A stretch of DNA of 64,000 nt from assembly GCF_000004075.3 (NCBI RefSeq), contig NC_026659.2:27856272-27920271 (forward strand). Reading direction: 5' to 3'. This document shows positions 12,685-26,074 of the stretch, piece by piece. Source of the stretch: Cucumis sativus. Its lineage: Eukaryota > Streptophyta > Magnoliopsida > Cucurbitales > Cucurbitaceae. The position numbers and the translations under genes were made by a program. Numbering within the stretch: the first letter of the stretch is position 1; each line of letters opens with the position of its first letter. The notes beneath the pieces were generated by a model. That model did not search any database. It had not been told where the DNA came from and saw nothing but the letters and a program-made list of their open reading frames with translations.

Positions 12685-14208
12685 ACTTTAACAAACCCGT
12701 CCAATACACTGATTCCATATAGTTTAGAATTACACTATGTATCTCCTCATAGGAAATGAGAACATGAGTTAGTCTATTATAAGTATATATTTTCTCAATT
12801 TCTTTTCTAAGATAATTTACCAAAGTTGATCACTGCCTCGTAGCTTCTTATCGAGTATGGTCATCAAGATGATATGATCGATAGGTTCCTATGGTTAGTT
12901 GACTCCTGTAATCTGTTAAAGAGTAGCTTTGATTCTTCTTCATTGTCTGTGGATGATTCTAGTTGACGTGTAATTGCGTTGGCTCGTCTCGGTTTAAGTG
13001 TCGAACAACTAGAACTTTAGTTAAGGGAGTAGTCTATATATATATATACATCTTCTTCTTCCTATTAAAACTTTTACTTTTTCCTTAACATTAAAATAGC
13101 TTAAATCTCGTAGAATGGAATGTTGTATAAATATTGGACGATATTTTATTATGTATACTATTTGAAATTTTAATCCTCTTGAAATAAATCCTATCTCTAT
13201 TGTGATGGTATATACCTAAACAATTAGGTATACCCCGGAAAAGTAATTATCCAAACTCTTCCAAAAGCTTTAGCAATGATCTTACATTGGGCCGAAAAAC
13301 TTAGAAGCCCTTTATAATGGGCTCTTCAGCATTTTTCTATCAGCGTCGGCCCACATCATCTTGGACCCGATTTTTTTTTTTCAAATTTACATCAATCCAT
13401 TTAAACAAAATGTTACCATTCGAATCTTTCAACAATTACTATAATAAACATTAATTTATTCTTTTTTTGGTGCAATGGAAGATATGAGAACTTGAACCAT
13501 AAATTTTAATATAATTATTGAAAAAAAATTAGCACAATCTTAAATTTAGGGAATTTGTCAAAAATAGTCAATTTAATCAAATATAACAATTTCATATTTT
13601 ATTAACAATAGACGTTGATAAACACTCTATCAGTGACATTGATACATAGTGATATAAGTTTATGAGTAAATATTTTAATTTATTTTGCTATTTAAAAAAA
13701 TGACAGTTAAATTTACTTAAAATTAGTTCATCGTGTAATTTTTAAATGATAGTATGACATCCAAACATTATAAACATGAAATATATATTATGTTCATGAA
13801 AGATGTATTATAATTGGTTTTTTGAAGGATGAAACGTAAGTTCTTAAAGTAAATTTCATAAAAGGTAACATCATTGACTCAGTTTTTTCTATATTTCTTT
13901 TTTAAATCGAGAAGATATTGAAATTATAAATGAAAATAGAGAACAACCAAAAGAAAAAAAGGAACAGAAGAGGTTGATAGATCCCTATCAAAACAACAAT
14001 AATCTCATCAACTACATTATTCATTCTATTAGAGTAAAGTTTTTATGTAAAGAAGTAATTGAAATAAAGTTGTAATTATAATAATCCAATTTATCCTCAA
14101 CTAAGTTCATATATATTATATATAGATATATAATATTAATATTGTATATACAATACAAAAGGAAAATATAAAAACCCCAAAAAAAAGTGAGGAAGAAATC
14201 TTAAGATT
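12685..14208. other. Intergenic between two convergent genes
   Basis: This AT-rich spacer lies between the NTF2-like gene (plus) and the OVATE gene (minus). It includes a copy of the dispersed tctatc/gatag repeat at about 13545-13725. No coding region is supported. Confidence 0.55.
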
Positions 14209-15042
14209 CTACAAAGTTTCAGTGATATGATCATGATTGTCTTCTACCTGATCATGATCAAGCTCCTTTCTAATGGAGGATGGATTCAACGATCTTAGAG
14301 AAGATGAACAAGAGCAAGAAGAAGAAGAAGATTCAGTGCATGTGTAATAGTTAGAATCTGAATTAGAACACAACGAAGAGGATGAGGATGAAGATGTAGA
14401 AGTAGAAGTAGAAGAAGAAGAAGAAGAAGAAGAAGCAAGAAGAATATGGATCAGTAAATCAACAAAAGCTCCAATGATGAACCGATGATTGTTTTTCCAA
14501 TTAGCCTTCAAATACCATCCCAAAAGCTCTTCCAATCCATCCCAATCCTTAACTCCATGGCTCTCCACCATTTCCCCCATCGATTTCCTAAAATCCTCAT
14601 ACGGGTTCTCCGATTCAATCGACACAATCAAGCTCTCTTTAAACCCTGATTTCGGTAATAATTCCGTTTCAACCGAATCAATAGATTTCGATTTCTCCAG
14701 TATCGAGCTCGTATCATCCGGTTCGAAGAACAGCCTCTCCGATCTAGCGCCACGGACCACCGTTTCGAGTGATTCTTCGGAGTCCACCGCGGGCGTGGAG
14801 TTGGTAGCAGAGACGGAATAATCAGGTGTAGTAGTGGTGGTGGTGGTTTCGAAGGGTTGGTCGAAGAAGATGGAGTTAACGGTCTTGAAAACGAGGTCGT
14901 TTTGGGAGCGGAATGAGAGAGTTTTGGGGTGTTTACAAGAAGGCCAATCCGGCCATTCCCATGGGTGTGAAGTTGGTAATTTGGATTTGAAAATGGAAGG
15001 GAAGTTCTTGATGAGATGATGCTTTTTCTTGGTGTTGGCCAT
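14209..15042 (-). CDS. OVATE family protein (transcriptional repressor)
   Basis: This intronless gene encodes 277 residues. Near the N-terminus WPSCKHPKTLSFR (about residues 33-45) is the conserved block of the OFP13/15/16/18 subgroup. The OVATE domain spans about residues 134-201, with NPYEDFRKSMGEMVESHGV and the core ELLGWYLKANWKNNHRFIIG followed by AFVDLL. OFPs repress transcription and bind TALE homeodomain and TRM proteins, affecting organ shape and secondary walls; in cucurbits, related OFPs influence fruit shape. After the domain comes a long low-complexity Ser/Thr tract encoded by AGA/AGAAG-type repeats, then an acidic His/Asp-containing end. The tract is likely to vary in length between accessions. 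The start is the first Met and matches the family length (roughly 220-300 residues). Confidence 0.9.
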   Translation of the reverse strand: MANTKKKHHLIKNFPSIFKSKLPTSHPWEWPDWPSCKHPKTLSFRSQNDLVFKTVNSIFFDQPFETTTTTTTPDYSVSATNSTPAVDSEESLETVVRGARSERLFFEPDDTSSILEKSKSIDSVETELLPKSGFKESLIVSIESENPYEDFRKSMGEMVESHGVKDWDGLEELLGWYLKANWKNNHRFIIGAFVDLLIHILLASSSSSSSSTSTSTSSSSSSSLCSNSDSNYYTCTESSSSSCSCSSSLRSLNPSSIRKELDHDQVEDNHDHITETL

Positions 15043-17672
15043 TGAAAATGGGAAGGTTGGAAGAGAGGTTGAAGGTTGAATGTTGAAGGTGGGGTTTTAA
15101 TGGCGGATTTTGTGATAATAAAGGAAAGGGAAAAGAGGGAAGAAGGTGAGGGATTGGTGAGGGATTTCGTGTGTGTAATAAATTTGTAGGTTTCCACAAT
15201 TTAATGCTCAAATTTAATGCTCTCTCTCTCTTCTTTCCTAACTGAATTTAACAGTCCTTTCCCTTTTTCAAATCTCATGTATACTTTTAATACACTTTTT
15301 TTTCTTTAATCTTTTAAATTCTTCAACTTCAACTTAATCGTATTAATTTGGGTATAGTTCGATTGATTTAACCTTTGAATTAAAATAATATTATAATATT
15401 CAATAAGTTGAATTATTAGTATTTCAAGTTAAAAGTTTGAAATAGTTGCAAATGAAGCCATTAGGTCCAAAATATTCGATATTTTAAAAACAATCACAAT
15501 CACAATCACAAATATAGTGAAGTTTGTTTCAAATATTTTTTTAAGAAGTTTTATTAAGTACATGTGCGAAATTTGTACTCAAGACGTTTTATTAGTATTT
15601 CAAAATCTGGTATGAATATTGGTCTAAGTGTATCAACCATAGAAGTCTATCATTTATAAACTTTGGTATATTTGTAATTTTTAAAAATGTTAACAGTTGC
15701 GATTACGATCATATTTAATCCACTAAGTAATTATGAAGAATAGTATGAAAATGGTTGAAAGGGGAAATGACAAGAGAATGTAAAGATATACGTTAATTAG
15801 GAATAGTGTGTGTCAACTAATTCCCTCTAAGAGAAATGCATGTGAATAGAATTATATTGTGTGACCCAAATTGGAAGGGACAACTCAAATACAAATAAAA
15901 ATTATGAACATGTCAAAAAAATAAAATTAAGGAATTTTATAAATTGAAATCTCTTTAATACATCATTTTCCTTAAAAACACGATAGTATTACTAAAAATT
16001 AGTAAAGCAAAATATTCAAACAAAGGAATATTTGATTTTTTTTTTTCAAAAATAGAAAAAATTGACGAATATTTACCCGAACAAAACAACTAAAAGACAA
16101 AATTCATTATACTTGATTTTTCTATGAACGGTAAATATTTGAGAAGTTTGCAAAAATAGAAAAAAAATATATGATAATAGAGCTCATGTCACCTACATTT
16201 TCAAAATAGCAAATTTAAAAGCCGACTATATTTTTTTGTCATCTAATGTAATTTTCCTAAATATTTAGTCAAATATTCTATTTTTTACGATTTTTCTCAT
16301 TAAACACGCATGTTTTTCTTTTATTTAAGATATGCTTTAAACATGAATCGAACTCTCAACTTTAACTTAGACCGACAGAACAACATCTAATGTTATACAA
16401 AAAAAATAAAAAATTTAAGAATTAGAGAAAAATGAAGAGAAAAAAGGGAAACAAAATAAAGAAAGAAAGAAAGAAAGACACAAGTAGGGTATGATCACAA
16501 GAAAGGGCAAAGTTCATGTGAATTGTTTAATAAGGGATGGTGGAATCAAATAATCATTCACATAATACTCAAAATATAACTTTTCTTTTCTTTTCTTTTT
16601 GTGTGTTTTTTTGTTCAAATATTATTATTTAATGAGAGATTTTGATTGGGACCTCATAAGATGGGTTTCTCATTTCTCATTTATTACACTTAACATCCCT
16701 TTTCCTTAAAAATAACTCTTTTGTTTTTCAAATTTAGCAACCACATTTATTGCTATTTATTCCCATCTTTCTTCTTCTTTAAACTATAAACTATAAACCA
16801 TTCTTCCATCTCTTACGATCTTATACGTATACATATCGATTGAGTTATATTCTTTTTGTTCATTAATTGTCATCTAATTTTATTAATTATTATATACACA
16901 TACTTATAATAGTTATCTTCTGACTAAATCGTAAGTTTGTTTCTTCAACTTTGAAGTTTGTGTCTATTTTGTCCCTAAATTAGAATATATCGATATTCGT
17001 TTTTTAAAATTTTGTGTACTATAAGTCATATGCATTGTTCATTTTGCTTATAATGGATCGTTAACCTCAACATATAAACTTTTGTAATTTAGACTGGTTA
17101 CGATTAACGTACGTAATAGATCAGTTAATTCTTAGATATAAAAAATGTTAGCTATATATGATAGAGTTTTGTTAATATAACAATCATCCGAATGAGAATC
17201 AAACTCTCTCATCTATTGAAATAATGTGTTGATTAAGAGATGTTTATGACGTTAAAAGTTTCTCATTCATGCATAAAACATCATTTGTTTTTATATCATC
17301 CATCAGTTATGATCATTGTGAATTAATATTGTTGAACAAAGTAGGTTGAAAAAGTAGATTCATTTCTTGCATTTGTTAATGTTATTATTAATATTTCTCT
17401 TAAGTGGGAGTAGTTGAACAATTACATTTAAAATCACATATATATAAATATATATATTGTTATAACAAAAAAGGAAGCAGGTTGGCCAATGATTTGAGCC
17501 AAACTTTTGGAAGATTTTTTTTTTTTAAACCTTCCAAAAATGCTGAAACCATAACCTTTTTTTTAGTTTGCAATTAACTTTTTAATTCCCAAAAAAGCTT
17601 TTAATTTAAAAGGCCAGCAAATCAAAATTGACCCTTTATATACATATATACATATATATACATGGAAAATGT

Positions 17673-17719
<47 letters not shown>

Positions 17720-19865
17720 TACACACGTTTATATCTATATCTATATATATATATCCCATGTGCATGGGTCCCTTCAATGTTTTAAAAAACAAACTAAAAT
17801 AAATAGAAATTATTTGTTTCCATGAAAATCATATTTATGGAAAAAATTTGTAACACTTAACTAAAAAATGTTTAAAGAATAATAATGTAATGTATTTTCT
17901 AATCTAAAATAATATTCAAATTAATTGAGTATTTAAGTGTAAGTATAAGTTTGTTTTAAAGTATTTCGAGGGTATGAAAATTCTAATATTTCTTATCTTA
18001 ATAGACATATACATTATAGTCAACCTACACTCGTAGCACTCTCGTTGAAGTTATACGTTTTTTTTTTTTTTTTGTTTCTATTCAAATATATACCACTTAT
18101 TGAGTTCATAATTTATTAATTTTATTTTAGGAATAGATAATTAGATAACATGATGGAGAATGACATGAATTAAAAAACAATATTGTGGAGCCAATTTTAG
18201 GTTTAGGAACAGAGACAAAGAGATGTCATGGCCATGTTGGTGAAACTCATTGTATCCAATGGCTGTGATTTGACATGATATGTTTTCTACTTATTGGAAA
18301 AACTTCATGTGCCATTTATTGTCTATTTGTTTCAAATTATTAAATTCTTTTTGTTTTTGTAAGGATTAACTTTTCTTCTTCTTCTTCTTCTTCTTTTTTT
18401 ACTTCAGACTGAAAAATATTACCACAGGCATCAATGTAAGAAGCTTTTGAAATTTGGAATTAAATGGTTTGTATGATACCACATGACATGGCCATAATTA
18501 TAACTTATTTTAAGAGTGACTGTAAGATGGTCAAAATCATTCTAAACATGTCATTAATGATTCAAAGCTAAATTTGATGAAACAAAAATTGCATTTAATA
18601 ACGTAAAATTAGTTTTAATAGATTAAAAAATGATTTCAATAACTTCATAGTCGTTTTTCTATGCATAAAGTGTTTCTTAGCATAATGTATGCATGCCATT
18701 TTTTACTAATACACACAAATTATAGAATAATATGTACGTCCATTTCCAACTTTCAAAGATACATCTTACTAAGTAACTTGATAAGTTCTTCTTACTCATT
18801 TTTTAAATTATTTTAATTTTTTTTATGTGTTACGAGAGTGAGATACATGAACACGGGTACATCTAACTATTACTCTCCTCCCGAGAGTAAATTCTGTCTT
18901 CATATACCTAAAATGTAGTATGTATCAATAAATATAAAATATTGGGTGGTTAGGTTTTTCAACCAATAATTTAAAGGGTAGATGTCTCTATAAAGAGGGT
19001 GTGAAGTTGTACAGAGAGCTCAAAATTAAGGCAATTTGTAGGTTTTTGTGTGTAGCAATTAGAGGTTAGGTGCAAAAATGAGCTGGTTTGTCTCCCTTGA
19101 TTATGATATTGATTATCATAATTTCACCCAAATTTAATTTTTAAAATTATCCATGACTGCACATGTTCTCCATTGACCCTCCATAACATAACCATGGAGC
19201 TTAATTCAACTAATCCAACAGATAATGATACTTAAACCAACCACTGTTCTTTTTTGTCCATTTCTAGACTGTTTGTTTGAATTCAAGAATAAAACTCAAA
19301 TGCAAAAATTAGGCAAAGATTCAACAATACCTTCACATTGCAGCTTGAGATAGGCTTGATTTTTAAAACCCCACTTCGTTTCCTTGATGGAGCTTAGGGC
19401 AGTTGTGGGAAGAACATGTTAGAATCTCTCCAATGCTGTTTGGTGGAACCACGTGAAATCCTTCCTTATCTTCAAAATCAACAATGTTAGTTTCTTTTCA
19501 GTTTGAAAATGTCAAATCAATGATGTAGCTTAGGAAGATAAATCTCAATACCATTTTGTTATAACCAATTCGGTCACATAGTCAAACTAGTTAAAACCTA
19601 CACTTCTGAGTAACAAATCAAACCTTTGAATCTCTCAAGTTTGATTTGCCCTTTTTAAGTTTTCAGTTTTCACCGTTCCTTCCACTAGCGTACTGTCTTT
19701 TAAACAGGAAGTACCCCAATAGATTTACATAGGGAACTATTACAAATTGAAAAGCCTATACATAAAAGAATGTAATTTCAACCCAAATGGTTGGCTCCGT
19801 GAATAAAGTAGTAGGGCCAAACCAAACTACTAACCATTGAACAGTGGGATTCTATTTGCAGGCTC
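15043..19865. other. Large AT-rich intergenic region
   Basis: This holds the OVATE gene's upstream region (to about 15.3 kb) and about 4.5 kb of AT-rich DNA with no credible coding exons. It includes a copy of a dispersed repeat at about 16147-16230, a GAAA run near 16461, an (AT)n-(AC)n microsatellite at 17680-17725 and a CTT run near 18376. The 3' flank of PPR4 occupies the right end. Confidence 0.6.
17680..17725. repeat. Compound microsatellite (AT)n (AC)n
   Basis: About 13 AT units are followed directly by about seven AC units, then shorter AC pairs. It is a probable polymorphic simple repeat. Confidence 0.9.
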
Positions 19866-22800
19866 TCAAAACCATGATCTGCCAACTACATCGCCATCGC
19901 TTTCACCATCATCACCAGCATTAGATGATGCTCCCTCCTGGCATATGTCATCATCCTCGTCGTCACTTATGTCGGATTCGTCGTCCGAGTCTATGTTGGA
20001 GTTAGTGAGGGTATTATTATACACATTCCAGTTTGGAGGGAAGGTCTTCTGCAAGGCTTCAGTAATCTCCCCACCAGTTCTCTCAATTTTGAGCAAACAC
20101 TTGGACCAGTGAACTGCTGTTCCCATATCCACTGTTAGTTCACAATCAACCATCTCTCTACAAACAGAAAGAATGCCAGGGTAAATGCATCCATGTGCAA
20201 CAGTGGCCCTCGAAAGTAACGACGTCATCAGACAATGGTAAACAGCTCTGTCTGGTTTTAACCCAGATAGCTTCATCTCTTCAAAACATGATAGTGCCTT
20301 CTCTGGTAATGAGGCACGGGCCCAACCATTAATCAGTGTAGTATATGTTTTAACATTAGGCTTCACTCCTACAGATTTCATTTCTTCAATTGTTTTTGTT
20401 GCTCTCTGGAAAATGGTTAACCGGTTAGAATTTGAAACATGCCAAGATAGTAGTTAAATGGAAGGATTGATGAAGGGATGGTGTTTGATGAACCTAAAAT
20501 ACTAACTAAATATGAGTGGAAGGATAGTTACCAAAATGCTTAGAGCTGTAAAATCTAGGCATAGGCCACCGCACATTTTACTTTTACCAAGGACTCCTAA
20601 GACTTTAAAAATTTTACTGTTTTCCTCAGCCCAATATTTCATAAGAAAACAAAAATTAGAGTCCTTTTCATAGTTTTCACGTTGTTTCATTCCCTCAAAC
20701 CCAATTGGAGTCCTTTTTGCAGTGAGCTTTTGTTCTTTTTATATTGGTCCAGTCCGTATCCTCGCTTATCTCAGTAAAAGCTTAGTTTTAACTTTTGAAT
20801 AGACGAATAAGTTTGTTCTATGAACAAAGACAGGTTAAGCGGGTTCTAAAAACTAAAAAAGATGTGCTATTTTAGCAGGATACCTGCATATCTCCAGCCT
20901 TGGAACAAGCATTAATGAAGGACGTGTATGTATGGATGTCAGGTTGAACCCCTTCTCGTTTCATTTGTTGCATTAGATCAGCTGCTTCCCAAATGTCGCC
21001 TCGTCGAGCCCATCTACATGGAAAAAGATAATTAATTCAATGTATTACAAGAGTGAAACATCAAAATAATCAGAAACTAATACATCTAGGATGGCATACC
21101 CGTCAATTAAAATGTTATAAATAAAGGTGTTTCTTGGAATATTTTGAGCACTCATTTCCTTGGTGACTGCCAATGCACTCTGCATTCTGCCTGATTTGCA
21201 GCATGCTTTGAGCAATGCTTCATATGTATAAACATCAAGCTGCAGACCCTCATCCCTCAGTTTAGTGAAGTAAGTGAATGCTTTTCCTGTATCGCCTAAA
21301 GAAGCGTAACCATGCATGATGGTTGTGTACGTGTGTTCATTTGGACTTACACCGGCTAACGTCATCTCATCCAGTATTTGTTCAGCCTTCTCCATCTGGA
21401 AAAAGAGAAATTTCCCAAGCATTGAACTACTACACTGAAATTATGGATCAACAATCATACTATAAAATGGAAAGGAAGTAAGAAACTCCACCAGAAGTTT
21501 ATAAAAAGATTATAACAACGAGTGAAGTTAGGATCTGGCAAATTAAAATGTGAACGTCCATCTAAAATTAATTTCATGAATATGAGAAGTTGGATGGAGT
21601 CAGCATTCCATAGAGGTGCAAGAGATTTCGAGGACCCCACTTTTTGGGGCCACCATTTAAAGAAAGGTCAGGATTTTAAGGCTTAAAACTACTACTAGAG
21701 TAACTCTGTGGGAGCTATGGTTAGAAAGAAACCTCCCAAAGCATGGAACGTTACATAGCAGTCATTTGAGAGGATTACCTTGCGCTTCTCAACAAGACCA
21801 AGAATCAGAGCATTATAGGTGTGCACAGTTGGAATGCATCCAGACATCCGCATCATATCAAATACATCCAGCGCCTTCTTCATTTCTCCTTTCCTTGCAA
21901 AACCATGTATGATGGGCATAAATGTTCGAGTTGTGGGTTTGTGCCTCTGCTTCTGCATTTCCTTGACAGTACAGACAGCACGATCCATCTTCCCCATCCC
22001 ACAAAATGCCGTGATGATATTATTATAGAGTACTACATCAGGCTTAATACCATCCTTTATCAAATCTTCAAAAATAGCAAAAGCATTAGCCCAATCTTTC
22101 AACTTCAAGAACCCATTGATCAACATGGAGTAGGTCTTCATGTTGTGCTTTATGCCAGCATGTTCCATTTCTTTGCTAACTTCTAAAGCTTTAGAAACTT
22201 TCCCAAGCTGAAAGAATGATGAAAAAAGGGTAAAAAATAATAATAAAAGAGAATCTGTAACCTGATGTAGTACTATGTAAAAATGAACGTGAGAAAATAG
22301 CAATAGTTATTTATGTTATCTTTTTTCGTTTTTTTTTTTTTCTTCCTTCTGATATAAATCAAAACAACATGTCCATCATTAGACTACTCACTGTCATCTT
22401 GAAAGAAAATTGTGGTGAGGCCAGGCCAAACACAGGAAGAAAGAAGGGAAAAAAAACAGGAAACGGGTATAAACTAACATTATGCTTCATTTCCTTCTAA
22501 ATATTTAGCCATACAATATGACAATATGATAAATAACAAAGGGGACTAAAAAACATAATTTACCTTTGCGTAAAGATTAATGAGACATCCATAAGTAATG
22601 ACTGAAGGATTCAAACCACATTCCTGCATCATAGTTAGAAGAAATGAGAGGTTTAAAGATGATGTAGTAAACACTAATGACAAAATTATTTCATCACCGA
22701 AGAAGTAAAGGCCATGCTAACCCAGATACAGAATGCTAAGTACAGATCCATATAAACAACTGAGCCCTAACTAAACTTCACAAGTGCTCTTCTCTTTCTT

Positions 22801-25800
22801 TTTCATATTTCACTTCAAACCTTCCTAGCCAATACAAAATTTTCCCATGAAATGCTTGTCACCATCATTTTAATCCAAGTGGTGCAGCCCATGCGGCTTC
22901 TGAAATTGACTTTCTCAATAATTTCTTTGGGATTCATATATATAGGAGACCAAAATTCTTTCGACCAATGCAATCAAGGCCATCTGAACTGACTTGTTCG
23001 AATATTATATACAAATATTCCACCAAAGAATGATAACAAAAACGGCCATTACCACCACCACCAAGCCCCCAAAAATTAATAAAAAAAACAAACGAGAGTA
23101 ACTTTACACAGGCACTGTACCTTAAATCTTTCAAACACAAGCAGACACTTGTCCTCATCACCAACCATTGTATAGCCATCCATCATGGTGTGATATATGT
23201 CAATTGGAGCATCTATGCCTTCTTCTTCCATTTCCCTTACCAAAGCTTCAGCTTTATCCATATTGCATCTTTGACTGGAGCCAAAACTAATTAGTACATA
23301 TAATGGTATGTCCCTTGTAGCAAATAATCAAAGAAAACACAGACTTGACGACATAAACACAAGGAACACATTTGCCATTTCTATAATAATTAAAGTCGAT
23401 TGACATGAAATTACCAGTAGGCATATATGATATTCCCATAAATGATTGCATTCAATGAAGAGTGTTTCTCTTTGGCCTCCTGAAACCAGTGATCTGCAGA
23501 TCTTCCAAGACAAATGCAAATGTAATACAATTTAGACAAAACAGATGCAAAGAGAAAATGAATTATGAATCATGTCCATGGGTATAGAAACAGAGAAAAT
23601 AATTTAAAAGACTAGAAATTACAGAGAAAAGAAATGCGTCCTTCATAAGCTCAACCATAAGGCAGCCGGATAAAGGCAACCCTTGATGCTGTTCTGCAAA
23701 TTTGCAATGACCATTACCGTGGAACCCTCACAATGAAGAGGACCACCGCATGATTACAAGCTACAAATAATAAACTTAAATAGTCACAAATGAATGAAAG
23801 CTCAGTTCTTTTACAATAGGGCCAAGTTAAGGGTTTTTTTTCTACTTTCTACTATACAATATAGTAGTCCAGCTTCCTGACAATTAAAGCAAAAGAAATA
23901 TATACATATGTATGTATATGTATATATAAATGCAAAAGAAATATATACGTATATATGAACATGTGTATATATAACGAAAATTTTATGAACCTACGCAATT
24001 ACTTACTCTGCATTTCCCGTTTTGGCAAATCCACTCACAAGAATGCTGTAAGTTACCAAGCTCATTTCTATGCCTTCTTCTTTCATTTTTCTAACACAAG
24101 ATAGTGCTTCTTCCATGTCTCTGCCAACTGCATAAGCATGAATAAGGCTGCACATCATTAAAGCTTACTGTTATCACAAGACTGACACACTTGAAAAAAA
24201 AAATTTAGATTGTATTAATATAGTACATATACTTTGGCAATGACATAGCTACCATCAGAATATCTATTTGAAGCATAAAATACTCAACTAAACTTCTGTA
24301 CAAATCAATCGAACTTTAACCATTCAAAACTGGAATGGTGACCGTTGTGTCAATAAATGAAGCAAAAATATTAAGCTAACATTGAGATCAAATTAACAAA
24401 TGACGAAAGAAAAGGGGAAAAATAGGAATAGTTATTACTTTGTGTAGACATGAGACGATGGTTCTATTCCCCTAGCTCGCATCTTTTCAAAGGTTTCACG
24501 TGCACGGTGCATATCACCTCTCCTTGCGTAGTAATTCACCATCAAACCATACTCTTTCCTAGAAGGCTTAATGATAGTAGATTTCATCCCGAAACAACAA
24601 AAGATATCAAAACAATTAATATGAAAATGCTCAAATTCAGACTTTTTATTTTTTGTGTATAAAATTCAGCAGAAGGTGAATTTGAGATGACTCAAAGCTT
24701 GCTTACACTCATGCTCATGAACGTAACATATCATAATTGTCGCAAGTTTGAATGAATGAATTCAACTAGGCACGATGATACTTTGTTATACCAATATATA
24801 AGTACACAGCTTGTTTGTAACTCTTACGGCAAACTCCAAAACTAATGGGAAATCTTGAACTCTCAGTTATAAGATATAACTACGTATGAATACTAGAAAT
24901 TTATTCCAAAAGTATTCCTTAATTTGTTGTAGACTATCAGTTTAAAGTGGCCACACTATACCATAGTTCTAGCCAACCTTGCCAAGTTGGCCAGAACTAT
25001 GATAATAAAAATTGACTAGAATATCAGACGCACAATCTGAGAAACAATCCTAGTCAATTTACATATAAATTATTCTCGTCTATATTAGAAAATTCGCACA
25101 ATTCAGAACCCGCTAATTCAAAAAAATTTCAAAGGAATTCAAGAAACTACCTTCTTGATCCTCTCGAAAGCCGATACAACCGCCTGCCAGTTCTCTGGCT
25201 CTGTCTCAATAACCTTGCGAAGGCCATTTCGTGCTTTATCCCTCTCTTCATGCCAATGGGAACGATACTCCACGCTGTCATCTCCCTCCATCCATCTCGC
25301 CCTCTCATCCGTCTTCTCCTTTAACCTCCTCCCATCGTCCAATTTCACAGTCAAAACCCGTCCGTGAAATTCCACACCGTCAAATTCAACGGCCTTAATG
25401 GCCGACTTGTCTGCAGTTAGCCCATCGTATATGATGAATCCGTACCCTGCATTTCTTTCCACAGCATTGTGACCTTTAATCAATATCACATTCTTCACAG
25501 GACCAAACTGCCGGAAAAACTCTTGGACCTCATGCTTCTTTATCCAATTAGGCAAGTTCCCGACAAAAATCTTACCCTCTTGACGGAATTGAACTTCTCT
25601 CCGCCCCTTACTTGAAGAATTATCGGATTCAATTTCTTCAATTTCATTTCGGTCTTCCTCCAATAACTCAGAAATCGGGGGAGGTGGTGGCGAGAGTTTA
25701 CTCGAGAGCCAAAGCTTTTCAGAGAGCGAGTGGGAAACAGGGGGTGGCGGAGGTGGTGGCGGAGGAAGAATAGGAACATAGGCTGAGCCGACCAAATTCC

Positions 25801-26074
25801 TGAGAGGGTTAGAGGGAACTTGGGAGGTAGTACGTTTAGGAGAGGAAGTGGTCTTTAGGGTTTGGGGGCGACGGATGCGGCCGGAGAGCGAGGGGTCTGA
25901 ACTGGAAGAATCATCAGAATCTGAACGAGACGGCGTCGGCGGAGACGGTGGCTTCAACGAGAAGAGAATTATGGCGGGAGAAGGGTGAGCATAATGGTGA
26001 CGGCGGCGGCGATGTGAGGAAAAGACGGTGGATGAGGTGGTGGTGGTGGCGTTTGAGAGTGAACGAACATCCAT
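19866..26074 (-). CDS. PPR4: RRM + pentatricopeptide repeat protein PPR4, chloroplast
   Basis: Ten exons give 962 residues, close to Arabidopsis At5g04810 (about 950). In transcript order: 26074-25151, 24566-24439, 24147-24007, 23501-23415, 23274-23121, 22623-22564, 22207-21779, 21395-21100, 21013-20884, 20405-19866. All phases close. The N-terminus is Ser/Thr/Arg-rich and plastid-transit-like, followed by Pro-rich runs (residues 103-112, 129-133). An RRM spans about 168-246, with RNP2 KIFVGNL (168-174) and RNP1 NAGYGFIIY (208-216). From about residue 309 to about 880, P-class PPR repeats run in series; examples are the TYSILVSGF, TYGCLINLY, TFMPIIHGFARKGEM and TYTTLINGWARASLPEKAL helices. 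The tail is strongly acidic. Maize and Arabidopsis PPR4 bind plastid rps12 intron 1 and are needed for its trans-splicing, hence plastid ribosome assembly. The intron-rich structure is unusual for a PPR gene but typical of PPR4. No damage is seen. Confidence 0.93.
24963..25000. repeat. Inverted repeat in PPR4 intron 1
   Basis: A 15-base arm starting atagttct pairs with its near-perfect inverse after a spacer of about 9 bases, with one mismatch. It would form a hairpin in the pre-mRNA. No function is implied. Confidence 0.6.

Noticed and set aside
14628-15211. Long alternative minus-strand ORFs (189 and 92 aa) overlapping the OVATE gene
   Set aside because: They are shadow frames of the OVATE coding region and its leader; the 277-residue frame carries the conserved domain.
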